Below are positions 15,841 to 24,652 of a stretch of DNA of 64,000 bases, piece after piece (positions within the stretch are counted from its first letter, which is position 1; each line of letters opens with the position of its first letter). The notes beneath the pieces are model-generated. The model was not told where the DNA came from and ran no database searches. It saw only the letters and a program-made list of their open reading frames with translations. The position numbers were made by a program, and so were the translations under genes. The stretch comes from Nitratireductor luteus. GTDB lineage: Bacteria > Pseudomonadota > Alphaproteobacteria > Rhizobiales > Rhizobiaceae. The stretch is from assembly GCF_026162365.1 (NCBI RefSeq), contig NZ_JAOANW010000013.1:62001-126000 (forward strand), given 5' to 3'.

Positions 15841-18800
15841 ATGATCCTTCGCATCCTCATCACAGCGCTGGCGCTCCTGCTGGCGGCGACGGCGCATGCC
15901 GATGCGGGCCCCGTCGTTGCCGCCATCGGAGCGATCGCCGCCGGCATCGGCAAAGTCATCGCCGCCGGCGGCTTCCTCGGCGCGCTCGTCAAGGGCGCGC
16001 TCACGCTGGCCCTTCAGGTGGGCTACAGCCTGATCCAACGCGCGCTGCAAAAGGATCAGGAGCAACTGCCGACCGGCGTACAGATTGATGTGGAGATCGG
16101 AGACGATGCGCCTGTCGGCACGGTCGTTGGCAGCTTCGCCACCGCGGGCACGCGCAAATATGCCGGCTCGTGGGGCCGCGACGGAAAGACGCCAAATGCG
16201 TATCTGACCGACGTCATCGAGATCGGGAACCTGCCTGCGCCTGGCCAGCCCGGCATCTGGGTCAATGGCGAGCTTTGCACCATCCTTTGGGGCGAGCCGC
16301 CAACCGAGCAGGGCTATCCCGTCGAGGAATTCCGCCAGAACGGCAAGGACCATCTGTGGGTTTGGTACAAGGACGGCACCCAGACCGTAGCCGACCCCTA
16401 CCTGCGCGCGAAATTCGGCAACCATCCGGACCGCCCATGGAAGGAAACGATGATCGGGCGCGGCTGCCCGCATGTCATCGTCACGGCGCTGGTCAACCGC
16501 GACATTTTCCGCGGCCAGATGGAGTGGCTGATCGAGCCACCCTTGCTGCATTTCTACGACCTGCGCAAGGATTCGACCAATGGCGGCTCCGGCGCCCATC
16601 GTTGGCACGATCAGAGCACGTGGGAGCCGACGAACAACAACGCCGTCGTCGCCTACAATATCATTCGCGGCATCTATTACGACAATGGCGCCGGCTATCG
16701 CGAGTGGTTCTATGGCGGCCAAGACCTGGCGGCCTTCCGCCTGCCTGCGTCAAGCTGGATGGCTGCGGCCAATGAGTGCGATGCGCAGATCCCGCTCGAA
16801 GGCGGCGGACAGGAAAACCAGTTTCGATGCGGCTATGAGATCCGTGGAGACATGGAGCCGCTGGCGGTCGCACAGGAGCTGCTCAAAGGGGCTTCCGCAC
16901 GCCTGGCCGAGGTGGGCGGCATCTTCAAGGTTCTCGTGGGCGCGCCGGGCGCGGCGGTCTACTCCTTCTCCGATGCCGATACCGTCATCACAAAGGGTCA
17001 GAGCCTCAGGCCCTTCCCTTCGCTGGGCGAGACGTACAACGGGATAGAGGCGACCTATCCCGAACCGGCCGAGATGTGGCGCACAAAGGATGCGCCGGCG
17101 CGCTTTTCGTCCGTGCTGGAGGCCGAGGACGGCAACCGGCGTCTTGCCACGGGGGTGAATTTCGCGGCATCGCCCTTCGCGATCCAGGTGCAGCGCCTGA
17201 TGAAGGCGATGATCGAGGAGGAGCGGCGGTTCCGGATCCACTCTTTCTTCCTGCCGCCCGAGGCGTGGCTGCTGGAGCCCAACGATGTCGTGTCGTGGAC
17301 ATCGGCCAGCAACGGCTACACGAACAAGAAGTTCCTCGTCGTGCGCATCGAGGGCGAGCCGGGCATGAACCAGCTCGTGCTGTTGAAGGAGATCAATCCA
17401 TCCGACTACGGCTGGAACCCGGCGACGGACCAGCAGCCCACCTCGACCGGCTTTCTGGGCCCGATCCACACGCCGGCGCAGCTGGCGACCGGATTTCAGG
17501 TGGCGCCGGCAACCTTCTTCGATGCCGCCGGCAAGGCGCGGCGTCCATCGATAGAGGCCTTCTTCGCCGGCGATCTGGACGATGTTCAGTTCGTGCGCGT
17601 GGTGGTGCGCCTGGCCGAAACGCAAGCCATCGTCTATTCGACGGATGAGCCATACGGGGAGCCGGGGCCGGACGATCAGATTCGTTCAATCATTCTAAAC
17701 GGCGTGTTCCTTCCGGACACGCTATATGAGGTGACTGGGCAGTACATTCCCTACTCCGGTCGCATCACGTTACCTTCGGCGTGGCTCCCCGTCACCACGC
17801 CTGACGTGCGGCTTGGCGCGGATGACATCTCGGTCTATCTGGCCAGCCTACAGCAGGAGGTTCGAGACTACCTCAAGGACAGGTGGGCCGAGGCTGACGA
17901 AATCTTCGAGCGTATGGAGACGCTGGCGGCCAATGTCGGGTCTGCGAATGTGGACGACATCGTCGACCGCAAGCGTCACGAGAAGGCGATTGGACGCAAC
18001 GCGGCTTCGATCACGCGGGAGAGCGTGCTTCGTGTGGACGGCGATGAGGCTCTGGCGCAAGAGATACTGACCGTCCAGGCGAACGTGGATGACAATGCCG
18101 CGTCCATTGTTCAGGAGCAACAGGCCAGAGTAACGGCCGACGACGCCCTCGCTTCAGACATCACGGCAGTTCAGGCCATAGCCGACGCAGGAACGGCGCA
18201 GGGGTTGATGCGGTGGCTTGCCGGTGCCGGGCCGACCGGAGTGACTACGCGGTTCACCATCCAAGGTAAGGCGACGGCGGGCGACACCTATCGCACTGGC
18301 GGGGCATATCTGGATGTTACGCCAACGGAGGCATTCTGGACGTTCGAGGCTGACAAGGTCTTCTTTGCGAATCCCGCTAATGCAAACCAGAAGGTCGGCA
18401 TTATCGTATTCGAAGACGGTGTCGCCACTCTGAACGGTATCAAGGCAGAGTGGGCCGACATCGTTAATGTTATCATAGGCTGGGCTGATATAGGGACGGC
18501 AGTGGTCAACAACTTCGTGGCCACAAGTGCGAACATTGGCGACCTCTCCGTCGACACGATCAAGCTGGCCGGCTCCGCCATCAACGTCAGCAACTCGTTT
18601 TATGATGGCGCGCCGCTTCATACCGACATCAGCTTCGTGACCATGGCGAGCGTGACGCTGAATGTTCCTGATGACGCCCTGGTGGTGAGGATGCTGTTCA
18701 GCGCAGTGACGAGCAATCTAAACCACATTCCCCGGATCAATTATTACGTCGACGGATTGCTGCTGACGGCGACAGAGGTCCGGTATTCCCCGTTCTACTC

Positions 18801-18933
18801 TGAGGCTGTGTGGCTTTCGCCTTCCGGTGGCAACCATACATTCGAGGTCAAGATGCTGGCCTCGGGTGCCGCGCCTGGACAAGGTTTCGATGTGTCCCAG
18901 AGGCGATTGCACGTCTACGCCCAGCGCCGCTGA
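15841..18933 (+). CDS. Central tail hub / host specificity protein, gpJ-like
   Basis: A 1030-aa protein. Residues 1-25 look like a signal sequence but belong to a Gly/Ala-rich hydrophobic segment (to about 75) resembling lambda gpI/gpJ membrane-interacting parts. The middle (about 80-640) is strand-rich, with KDHLWVWYKDGTQTV and the EATYPEPAEMWRTKDAPA region typical of phage hubs. Residues 690-790 form repeated helical heptads. The C-terminal part after 800 (ADKVFFANPANANQKVGII, LNGIKAEWADI) matches the C-terminal pattern of J-type proteins. Family knowledge: it forms the tip that contacts the outer-membrane receptor. Confidence 0.85.
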   Translation: MILRILITALALLLAATAHADAGPVVAAIGAIAAGIGKVIAAGGFLGALVKGALTLALQVGYSLIQRALQKDQEQLPTGVQIDVEIGDDAPVGTVVGSFATAGTRKYAGSWGRDGKTPNAYLTDVIEIGNLPAPGQPGIWVNGELCTILWGEPPTEQGYPVEEFRQNGKDHLWVWYKDGTQTVADPYLRAKFGNHPDRPWKETMIGRGCPHVIVTALVNRDIFRGQMEWLIEPPLLHFYDLRKDSTNGGSGAHRWHDQSTWEPTNNNAVVAYNIIRGIYYDNGAGYREWFYGGQDLAAFRLPASSWMAAANECDAQIPLEGGGQENQFRCGYEIRGDMEPLAVAQELLKGASARLAEVGGIFKVLVGAPGAAVYSFSDADTVITKGQSLRPFPSLGETYNGIEATYPEPAEMWRTKDAPARFSSVLEAEDGNRRLATGVNFAASPFAIQVQRLMKAMIEEERRFRIHSFFLPPEAWLLEPNDVVSWTSASNGYTNKKFLVVRIEGEPGMNQLVLLKEINPSDYGWNPATDQQPTSTGFLGPIHTPAQLATGFQVAPATFFDAAGKARRPSIEAFFAGDLDDVQFVRVVVRLAETQAIVYSTDEPYGEPGPDDQIRSIILNGVFLPDTLYEVTGQYIPYSGRITLPSAWLPVTTPDVRLGADDISVYLASLQQEVRDYLKDRWAEADEIFERMETLAANVGSANVDDIVDRKRHEKAIGRNAASITRESVLRVDGDEALAQEILTVQANVDDNAASIVQEQQARVTADDALASDITAVQAIADAGTAQGLMRWLAGAGPTGVTTRFTIQGKATAGDTYRTGGAYLDVTPTEAFWTFEADKVFFANPANANQKVGIIVFEDGVATLNGIKAEWADIVNVIIGWADIGTAVVNNFVATSANIGDLSVDTIKLAGSAINVSNSFYDGAPLHTDISFVTMASVTLNVPDDALVVRMLFSAVTSNLNHIPRINYYVDGLLLTATEVRYSPFYSEAVWLSPSGGNHTFEVKMLASGAAPGQGFDVSQRRLHVYAQRR

Positions 18934-18970
18934 ACCGTCGCGCCGCGTCTTCTATTGAGGTAAATCATCC

Positions 18971-20023
18971 ATGACCATCTACGCAACCGGCACGGTTTCA
19001 GTGACGGCGGGCTCCGCCATTGTCACCGGCGACGGCACCGCATGGGATCTGTTTCTGATCACGGGAGGGCTGTTCTCGTCGCAGGGCATCTCGATCCCCA
19101 TCCTCCAGGTGAACTCCGACACCGAGCTGGTGCTGGGATACAACTGGCCCGGCACGACGGACACCGGCCGGATCTATGCGATCGACCGCCAGTCCGCAGC
19201 GGCCGCGAGCGCCATTGAGGCGAACGACAGACTGGCGCAGATCGTCAAGCGCCTGGAGGCGCTGAGCTATGTCGACTTCGACGCGGTCGGCTCCCTCGCC
19301 GAGCGGGTCACTTACGACGGCGAGCCGCTGGGCTTCAAGTTCCTGCAGATTGACGTCGATCCCTTCGAGCTCTGGGTCAAGGCGTCCAACACCTCCGGAG
19401 ACTGGGCGGGCCCGAACGCTTACGGGCAGGGGCCGACAGGCGACACTGGACCGAAGGGCGATGCCGCTACTGTCACTGTCGGCTCCACCACGACGCTTGC
19501 TCCTGGCCAGCCAGCCAATGTCACGAACTCCGGAACGAATGCCGCTGCCGTTCTGGAGTTCGAGATTCCGCAGGGCGCGAAAGGCGATGCTGGCTGGGCG
19601 GCTGAGACAGAGCTTGTCGCGGACGGGGCCGCGCGCACCGTGGTGCGGATCGCCGACTTCATCGGCGGCGAAGGGACCAAGCCGCCAGGCATAGGGATGT
19701 ACATCGGGCCGGGCGGCTATGTCCTCACGGCCGCCGAGGCGATCAACGTTAAGGGCGCCGAGGGGCCGCAGGGTCCGGTCGGCGTCGGCTGGAAGGGAGC
19801 ATGGGATCCTGGCGCCACCTACGCTGTCGGCGACCTCGTCACCGATCCCGACGCACTGGACGACACTGCCGTCTGGATCGCCATAGCACCCAGCACGAAT
19901 GCGAAACCAAGGGACAGCGCTACCGAATGGTCGCTGTTTCCGGGCTCCTTCAACATTCCCCGCGACTACGGCCTCATCACCGAAGCCGCCACAGAAACTC
20001 GAGATTACGGGACAATCGCATGA
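18971..20023 (+). CDS. Phage tail fibre protein with collagen-like segments
   Basis: A 350-aa protein. Residues 1-70 form a strand-rich N-terminal attachment domain of a type common in tail fibres (TGTVSVTAGSAIVTGDGTAW). Two short collagen-like stretches (GPTGDTGPKGDA near 155 and GAEGPQGPVGVG near 260) suggest a trimeric rod. The motif WDPGATYAVGDLVT near residue 280 resembles carbohydrate-binding family 5/12-like modules. It ends overlapping the next gene (ATGA), so the three fibre genes form one coupled block. Likely role: adhesin that links the hub to distal receptor-binding proteins. Confidence 0.75.
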   Translation: MTIYATGTVSVTAGSAIVTGDGTAWDLFLITGGLFSSQGISIPILQVNSDTELVLGYNWPGTTDTGRIYAIDRQSAAAASAIEANDRLAQIVKRLEALSYVDFDAVGSLAERVTYDGEPLGFKFLQIDVDPFELWVKASNTSGDWAGPNAYGQGPTGDTGPKGDAATVTVGSTTTLAPGQPANVTNSGTNAAAVLEFEIPQGAKGDAGWAAETELVADGAARTVVRIADFIGGEGTKPPGIGMYIGPGGYVLTAAEAINVKGAEGPQGPVGVGWKGAWDPGATYAVGDLVTDPDALDDTAVWIAIAPSTNAKPRDSATEWSLFPGSFNIPRDYGLITEAATETRDYGTIA

Positions 20024-20658
20024 GCACCCAGATCCAGCGCCGCCGAGGCACGACAGCGCAGCACGCGACCTTCACCGGCGCGCTCGGCGAGATCACCATC
20101 GATACCGACAAGAATGTTCCCGTTGTTCACGACGGCGTGACGGCGGGCGGTCATCCTCTCGCACCGGAGGCGCTGGTGGCGGGCGGCACGCTAGGGCAGA
20201 TCCTTGCTGTTGGTGAGGGTGGCTCACGCGAGTGGGTCGACAACGCCGGATACACGGCTGAACCGATGATCCCGTCCATTTCGTTCGGAGGTGCCTCGGA
20301 TGGCATCACCTATGATGTTGGGGGGCAAACTGGCGGTGCTGTGCGAATCGGCGACATGGTGGTTGGAGGATTTCGCGTTAAGCTCACAAACAAGGGAACT
20401 TCGGTGGGAGATGCGGCCCTGGAGGGACTTCCGTTCCCAATTCACACGGACTTCATGGGAGTTGGAGGGGTACTGAGCATAGGCTTCTACTCGGGTATGG
20501 CTCTTCCAGGGACTGGCATCTCCGGGTTCTTCAGTAGCGGTACGGGCGTGTATCTTCGCAGCTTTGGCGCCGGTCAGGCAGCCACTCTGAACGATACCCA
20601 CTTCACAAACACGTCCACCATCATCGGCGGATATTCCTACATGACGGTGCCCGCATGA
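20020..20658 (+). CDS. Tail fibre protein with Mtd_N-like N-terminus
   Basis: A 212-aa protein. Residues 1-48 (QIRRRGT-like TTAQHATFTGALGEITI, then VVHDGVTAGGHPLA) match the N-terminal attachment domain of Bordetella phage Mtd and many tail fibres. The C-terminal half has the GFRVKLTNKGTSVGDAALEGL pattern of beta-rich fibre tips. ATG 20020 overlaps the previous stop. The frame extends further left but is not coding there. No C-type lectin variable region, template repeat or reverse transcriptase was seen, so this is not a diversity-generating system. Function: receptor binding, target unknown. Confidence 0.72.
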   Translation: MSTQIQRRRGTTAQHATFTGALGEITIDTDKNVPVVHDGVTAGGHPLAPEALVAGGTLGQILAVGEGGSREWVDNAGYTAEPMIPSISFGGASDGITYDVGGQTGGAVRIGDMVVGGFRVKLTNKGTSVGDAALEGLPFPIHTDFMGVGGVLSIGFYSGMALPGTGISGFFSSGTGVYLRSFGAGQAATLNDTHFTNTSTIIGGYSYMTVPA

Positions 20659-21749
20659 ACCTGGCAGAGACAGTATATGCCGGCTTCAGACCGATGATGA
20701 GCAACATTCAGAGTCCTCTGAACATCGATCTGCTTCCGGTCATTCCAGTCGACACGTACATGATCTACAGCGCGCCGGATATCGCGCTTCGTTTCAACAT
20801 GAACCAGTTCATCACGTTCTTCGACAACCAGTTCATCGCGATCTGGACGCAGGGGACCAACGAGGGTAACTCTGGAAACCACATCGTATGCTCCACGAGC
20901 CCAGACGGCATCACGTGGGCTCCAGTTCAGGACGTCACGCCTGTCGCTGAGACAGGATGGACCGAGGGCTCGGCCGGTCTCTGGGAGCGCGAGGGAGAGC
21001 TCTGGGCGCTCTACCGTCACGCAGAGGTTGGTACGAGGCCGGAGGGCCCCACCTACTACGGACCAAGTCTCGCTCTCCGGGGGAACCGCTGGAATGGCTC
21101 GGGCTGGGACCAGTATCAGGTCATATGTGACAACTGCCATCTGGACCTGCAGCCGATAAAGCTGCGGACAGGTAAGTGGTACGCAACGGGTCGAGACAAG
21201 CACTTCAGGACGCAGATGATCCTCGGGGACATCGGAGACTGGACACGCATCATTGTGCCGTCGCCGGAGGGAGTTCTTCTCAACGAGGCAACCATCCTGC
21301 CGATCGGCGACGGCAGCATCCTCAGCTATGAGTATCGCAATGAGATGGACATGAATCCTCGTGTGCTGCTTCGATCGTTCTCGACCAACGATGGTGGCAC
21401 TATCAGTCCACCTCTGCCTACCAACTTTCGGGATGCGGCAGGTCGGCGGGCGGTGATGAGGCTGTCGGACGGCCGGTACATCCTGTCCTCAAACGCCAGC
21501 GTTCCCTGGGGTCGCCGCAAGCTCATGCTCTCTGTTTCAGACGACGGGCTCACGTACAACAGAATGTACATCCTACGCGGCGAGGAGACGCACCCGAAGT
21601 GGGGGTGGGAGCCACCCGACCCGCCTCTCCACCGCGAGGGTTATCAGTATCCGCAGTTCCTGGAGAGGGACGGCTATCTCTGGGTGATCTACTCCCGCAA
21701 CAAGGAGGACATCGAGATCAGCCGTGTGGAGCTATCAGCATTTGAATAG
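20655..21749 (+). CDS. Sialidase-fold (BNR/Asp-box) tail protein
   Basis: A 364-aa protein translationally coupled to the fibre gene. Asp-box-like motifs are visible: STSPDGITW near residue 80 and SVSDDGLTY near 297, with related blades between. GYQYPQFLERDGYLWVIYSRNKEDI near the end is typical of the last blade of sialidase-like propellers. The first 30 residues probably mediate attachment. I infer a glycan-binding or glycan-cleaving tail component, possibly a depolymerase. True sialidase activity is not shown: the family's arginine triad was not assigned with certainty. A gene for an acyltransferase on the other strand follows within 2 bases. Confidence 0.68.
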   Translation: MNLAETVYAGFRPMMSNIQSPLNIDLLPVIPVDTYMIYSAPDIALRFNMNQFITFFDNQFIAIWTQGTNEGNSGNHIVCSTSPDGITWAPVQDVTPVAETGWTEGSAGLWEREGELWALYRHAEVGTRPEGPTYYGPSLALRGNRWNGSGWDQYQVICDNCHLDLQPIKLRTGKWYATGRDKHFRTQMILGDIGDWTRIIVPSPEGVLLNEATILPIGDGSILSYEYRNEMDMNPRVLLRSFSTNDGGTISPPLPTNFRDAAGRRAVMRLSDGRYILSSNASVPWGRRKLMLSVSDDGLTYNRMYILRGEETHPKWGWEPPDPPLHREGYQYPQFLERDGYLWVIYSRNKEDIEISRVELSAFE

Positions 21750-21751
21750 GG

Positions 21752-22891
21752 TCAGGAAGGGGATTTCGCCACTCTGGATCGATCCCTGCCTGCCTGAGCG
21801 CGGAGGTACGGAAACGCCGACTTGAAGACCTCTGGCAGCCGTCGCTCAAGAAGCGGCGACGTCAGGCCTGCAATCAAAACACAAGTGCCGACCGTCACGG
21901 CAAACGCCGCGGCTCCTATCGCTAGACTGGTGGGTGGGGCCAGAACCTGCCTGATCAACTCGATGACAATCAAGTGTTCGATATAGAGCGTGTAGGAGAT
22001 GTCCCCGAGCCACCTCATCCATCGCGGTACAGCCAGTTCAACTGTTTTGCTCGCGATCGCGAGTGCGGCAATGAGCAAGACAAAGCCAAAACCGATCGCG
22101 AGAGAGAGATAGAGGTAGAAGAACCAGGCGTTTGCGACGGCAAGACAGATCGCAATTACAGCGAGCGCGTAGGCCGTCATCCTGCTGGGCATCCGTAAAG
22201 GCGAAAAGAAGATGATGCCGGCAATCATTCCGCCGACGAATTCCCAAATGATCGGGTTCGTTGCCAGGAGCATATAGTCGAAGGGATAGGAAACCTCGCC
22301 AAAATTGGCTCGCGGGTTCCAAAGGGACGGTGCCTGAAAGAGCAAAGGTATCAATATAAGCGTGGTGATGAACCAAGCTGCCATGACTGTCCATCGATGG
22401 CGCCCGGCCAGCAATGCCAGCCCAAACACGAGGTAGAAGTAAACCTCGTAATTCAACGTCCATCCGACGCTCAGAGCCTGGCCGCTGAAAATTCCTTCTG
22501 AATTCACCGGAACAAAGGCTATGGACAAAAGGAATTGCCGAAGCATCTGACCGTCAAGCCAGAATGCGAAACCGCCGGCAATCATCATCGCTATCAGACT
22601 CACGGCGAAATAGGCCGGCCAGATGCGCAGGAACCTATTGCGCGCAAAGGCTGCCGCAGATTGTGGACCGTTCTGCCCGTAGGTCGTGTAGACCATAATG
22701 AAGCCGCTGATCACGAAGAACAGGTCGACACCACTCGCGAACGGCAAGAATATGTCGTTGGCCTCTATCGACATAGGCGAGCCGATAAAGATCCGGCGTG
22801 TGTGAGTTAATACAACTGCAAGAGCGGCTATGCCGCGCAGAGCCTGCAGCCAATCGAGTCGCGGTCGAGGATCGGTCGATAGGATTGTCAA
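21752..22891 (-). CDS. Acyltransferase 3 family membrane protein (O-acetyltransferase moron)
   Basis: A 379-aa polytopic membrane protein of the OafA/acyltransferase-3 family. The N-terminus has the family pattern LDWLQALRGIAALAVVLTHTR (shown in part) with the catalytic His in the VLTH context, and SGVDLFFVISGFIMVYT follows at about 52-69. About ten hydrophobic segments follow, with no extra SGNH domain. Family knowledge: such enzymes move acetyl groups onto lipopolysaccharide or exopolysaccharide sugars. It is the only leftward gene among the phage late genes and appears lower in GC. That is typical of a lysogenic-conversion gene with its own promoter near 22900-22960. It could mask the receptor from superinfecting phage. 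Confidence 0.85.
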   Translation of the reverse strand: MTILSTDPRPRLDWLQALRGIAALAVVLTHTRRIFIGSPMSIEANDIFLPFASGVDLFFVISGFIMVYTTYGQNGPQSAAAFARNRFLRIWPAYFAVSLIAMMIAGGFAFWLDGQMLRQFLLSIAFVPVNSEGIFSGQALSVGWTLNYEVYFYLVFGLALLAGRHRWTVMAAWFITTLILIPLLFQAPSLWNPRANFGEVSYPFDYMLLATNPIIWEFVGGMIAGIIFFSPLRMPSRMTAYALAVIAICLAVANAWFFYLYLSLAIGFGFVLLIAALAIASKTVELAVPRWMRWLGDISYTLYIEHLIVIELIRQVLAPPTSLAIGAAAFAVTVGTCVLIAGLTSPLLERRLPEVFKSAFPYLRAQAGRDRSRVAKSPS

Positions 22892-22968
22892 AGGTTCCCC
22901 CAGCCCTTCGACAGTAGCAGCAAGCTACTTCTGAGTGCAATCACACCGAAATCTGAAAGGACATCCCC

Positions 22969-24066
22969 ATGTTCGATGAAGCGACCGTTCGCGCGGTCGA
23001 GCGCATTGCTGTGCGCCTGAATGTAGAGCCGGCCGTGCTGCTGGCCGTGGTTGAGGTCGAGAGCGCCGGTAAGGTTTTCGCCGAGGTCGGCGGCCGGCAT
23101 GAGCCATTGATCCGCTTTGAGGGTCACTACTTCGATCGCCGGCTGACGGGCCGGAAGCGTGACCAGGCGCGGGCGGCAGGGCTGGCGCACCCGAAGGCCG
23201 GTGCGGTGAAAAACCCGAGGAGCCAGGCCGTTCGCTGGGAGTTGCTCAAACGTGCCGCCAGGATCGATGCGCAGGCGGCGTTCGAAAGTGCATCCTATGG
23301 CGTCGGCCAGGTGATGGGTGCCCATTGGCAGAAGCTCGGCTACGGCAACGTTTCCGGCCTGGTGGCGGAGGCTCGCAGCTCGGCGCTCGGGCAGATCGAA
23401 CTGATGGTGAAATACATCGTCAAGTTCGGCCTGGTCGACGAGCTGCAGCGCAAGGATTTCAGTGCCTTCGCTCGCGGCTACAACGGTCCGGCTTTCGCGC
23501 GCTACGGCTATCAAACGAAGATGGCGGCGGCTTATCGACGGATCTCCGGCAATGTTCCCGTCTCGGCCGCGACCGGCATGCTGCGCATGGGCTCGAAGGG
23601 CGCGCGGGTGCGCGAGCTGCAGGCGCTGCTTGTCCGCGCCGGTCATTCGGTGAAGGTGGACGGCGACTATGGCACCGCCACCAGGGACGCCGTGCGGGCC
23701 TTTCAGAAGGCGAACGGCCTCGATGTGGACGGTGTGGCCGGGCCGGAGACCATGCGAGCGCTGAGCACCTATCGCTTGGCGCCGGAGGAGCGGCCGGGGC
23801 AGGAGCGGGTGACCGATGTGACGGAGGTCAAGGATGCGGCCAAGGGGCTCGGGCCCCTTGCCATCGTCATGGCCGTGCGCGATCAGGTGGCCGACCTTGG
23901 CTACAATCTGTTCGGGCTTGAATTCGAGACGGCGCAGATGGTCGCCAACGGCCTGCTTACGGTCTCAGGCGTGATCGGCACCGGGCTCGCCGTCTACGGC
24001 CTCTATGGCTGGTGGAAGAGCCGCCAGACGGATGAGGGCGACATCGCGGCGGGGAGGGCCGCCTGA
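22969..24066 (+). CDS. Endolysin: N-acetylmuramidase plus peptidoglycan-binding domain and C-terminal TM
   Basis: A 365-aa lytic enzyme. Residues about 8-200 form a DUF3380-type N-acetylmuramidase domain, with Glu31 in VVEVESAGK as probable catalytic acid, and AFESASYGVGQVMGAHW and FARGYNGPAFARYGY as family motifs. A PG_binding_1 module spans about 205-262 (MLRMGSKGARVRELQALL, VDGDYGTATRDAV, GLDVDGVAGPET). After a linker, residues about 318-345 form a hydrophobic segment (NGLLTVSGVIGTGLAVYGLY) followed by WWKSRQ, that is, a C-terminal membrane anchor uncommon in soluble endolysins. No N-terminal signal peptide is present. It is followed, overlapping by one base, by a small membrane protein. 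Confidence 0.85.
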   Translation: MFDEATVRAVERIAVRLNVEPAVLLAVVEVESAGKVFAEVGGRHEPLIRFEGHYFDRRLTGRKRDQARAAGLAHPKAGAVKNPRSQAVRWELLKRAARIDAQAAFESASYGVGQVMGAHWQKLGYGNVSGLVAEARSSALGQIELMVKYIVKFGLVDELQRKDFSAFARGYNGPAFARYGYQTKMAAAYRRISGNVPVSAATGMLRMGSKGARVRELQALLVRAGHSVKVDGDYGTATRDAVRAFQKANGLDVDGVAGPETMRALSTYRLAPEERPGQERVTDVTEVKDAAKGLGPLAIVMAVRDQVADLGYNLFGLEFETAQMVANGLLTVSGVIGTGLAVYGLYGWWKSRQTDEGDIAAGRAA

Positions 24067-24212
24067 TGGCCGGCGGCAACGATACGGCCTTCTGGAGCGC
24101 GCTCATAGTTCGCATTGGTATCGGCCTCGCCTGGCGCATCGCGCTTCGCTTCTGGCCGGTGACGCTGCTTGGTCTCGGCGCCATCGCGTGGCTGATCAGG
24201 GGGTGCTGGTGA
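24066..24212 (+). CDS. Small membrane protein, holin-like candidate (48 aa)
   Basis: This ORF of 48 codons begins at the ATG that overlaps the endolysin stop and itself overlaps the next start (TGATG). It encodes two hydrophobic stretches, about residues 10-26 (WSALIVRIGIGLAWRI) and 31-45 (PVTLLGLGAIAWLI), separated by a basic ALRFW turn. Coupling on both sides and the lysis-cassette position support a real gene. A holin or antiholin role is inferred from size, topology and place only. Confidence 0.6.
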   Translation: MAGGNDTAFWSALIVRIGIGLAWRIALRFWPVTLLGLGAIAWLIRGCW

Positions 24213-24484
24213 TGCTTGCCTTCATCGCCAATGCGCTTGGCATCAACCGGGCTTTCGTCTGGATCGGCGCGGTCATGCTCGCGGCCGGCGTGATCTGGGG
24301 CGTCTATGAGTTCATCAAACACCAGGGCGCCGACGAGGTGCGCAGCGAAATCGAAAGGCAGAACAATGAAGCAGGTCTCAAAGGTGGGGAGGCTCGCCTG
24401 TCTCGCCGTGATTGTGTCGATGCTGGCGGGGTGTGGGATTTCCGCGCCGGCAAGTGCGCCGGGCCTGCGGCTGGCGATCGGTAA
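24212..24484 (+). CDS. Rz-like inner-membrane spanin (i-spanin)
   Basis: A 90-aa protein starting at an ATG that overlaps the previous stop. One membrane segment lies near residues 14-35 (AFVWIGAVMLAAGVIWGVYE) and is followed by a charged, probably helical periplasmic part (GADEVRSEIERQNNEAG). The C-terminal region has two cysteines (RRDCVDAGGVWDFRAGKC). N-in/C-out topology and an embedded lipoprotein gene in another frame are the hallmarks of Rz/Rz1 pairs. The periplasmic region is short for an i-spanin (lambda Rz is 153 aa), so the call is architectural. Confidence 0.65.
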   Translation: MLAFIANALGINRAFVWIGAVMLAAGVIWGVYEFIKHQGADEVRSEIERQNNEAGLKGGEARLSRRDCVDAGGVWDFRAGKCAGPAAGDR

Positions 24485-24641
24485 CAGCCTGCCGGGGGCG
24501 AAGGGCCTCGGGCTCTCCGACCAGGACCGCATCGACGACACCGTCGCCGGCGGCTGCGCCACCGGCGTCTACACCTCGCTCGAATGCGAGCGGCACACGA
24601 AGGCAAGCGCGGAGCGGCGCGCGGAACTTAGAGCGCGATAG
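24366..24641 (+). CDS. Rz1-like outer-membrane lipoprotein spanin, overlapping the Rz-like gene
   Basis: A 91-aa lipoprotein starting inside the Rz-like gene in the +1 frame, overlapping it by 119 bases. The signal peptide (MKQVSKVGRLACLAVIVSM) ends in a lipobox LAGC with Cys23 as the lipidation site. The mature part is about 68 residues with several Gly/Pro, two further Cys, and a basic end. Family knowledge: o-spanins bind i-spanins across the periplasm and fuse the membranes at the final lysis step. ATG 24366 is chosen because the lipoprotein signal begins there. Confidence 0.68.
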   Translation: MKQVSKVGRLACLAVIVSMLAGCGISAPASAPGLRLAIGNSLPGAKGLGLSDQDRIDDTVAGGCATGVYTSLECERHTKASAERRAELRAR

Positions 24642-24652
24642 GGGCACGGTGA

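Noticed and set aside
20020-21749. Possible diversity-generating retroelement because of the Mtd-like N-terminus
   Set aside because: No reverse transcriptase gene, accessory gene or template/variable repeat pair was found in the window.
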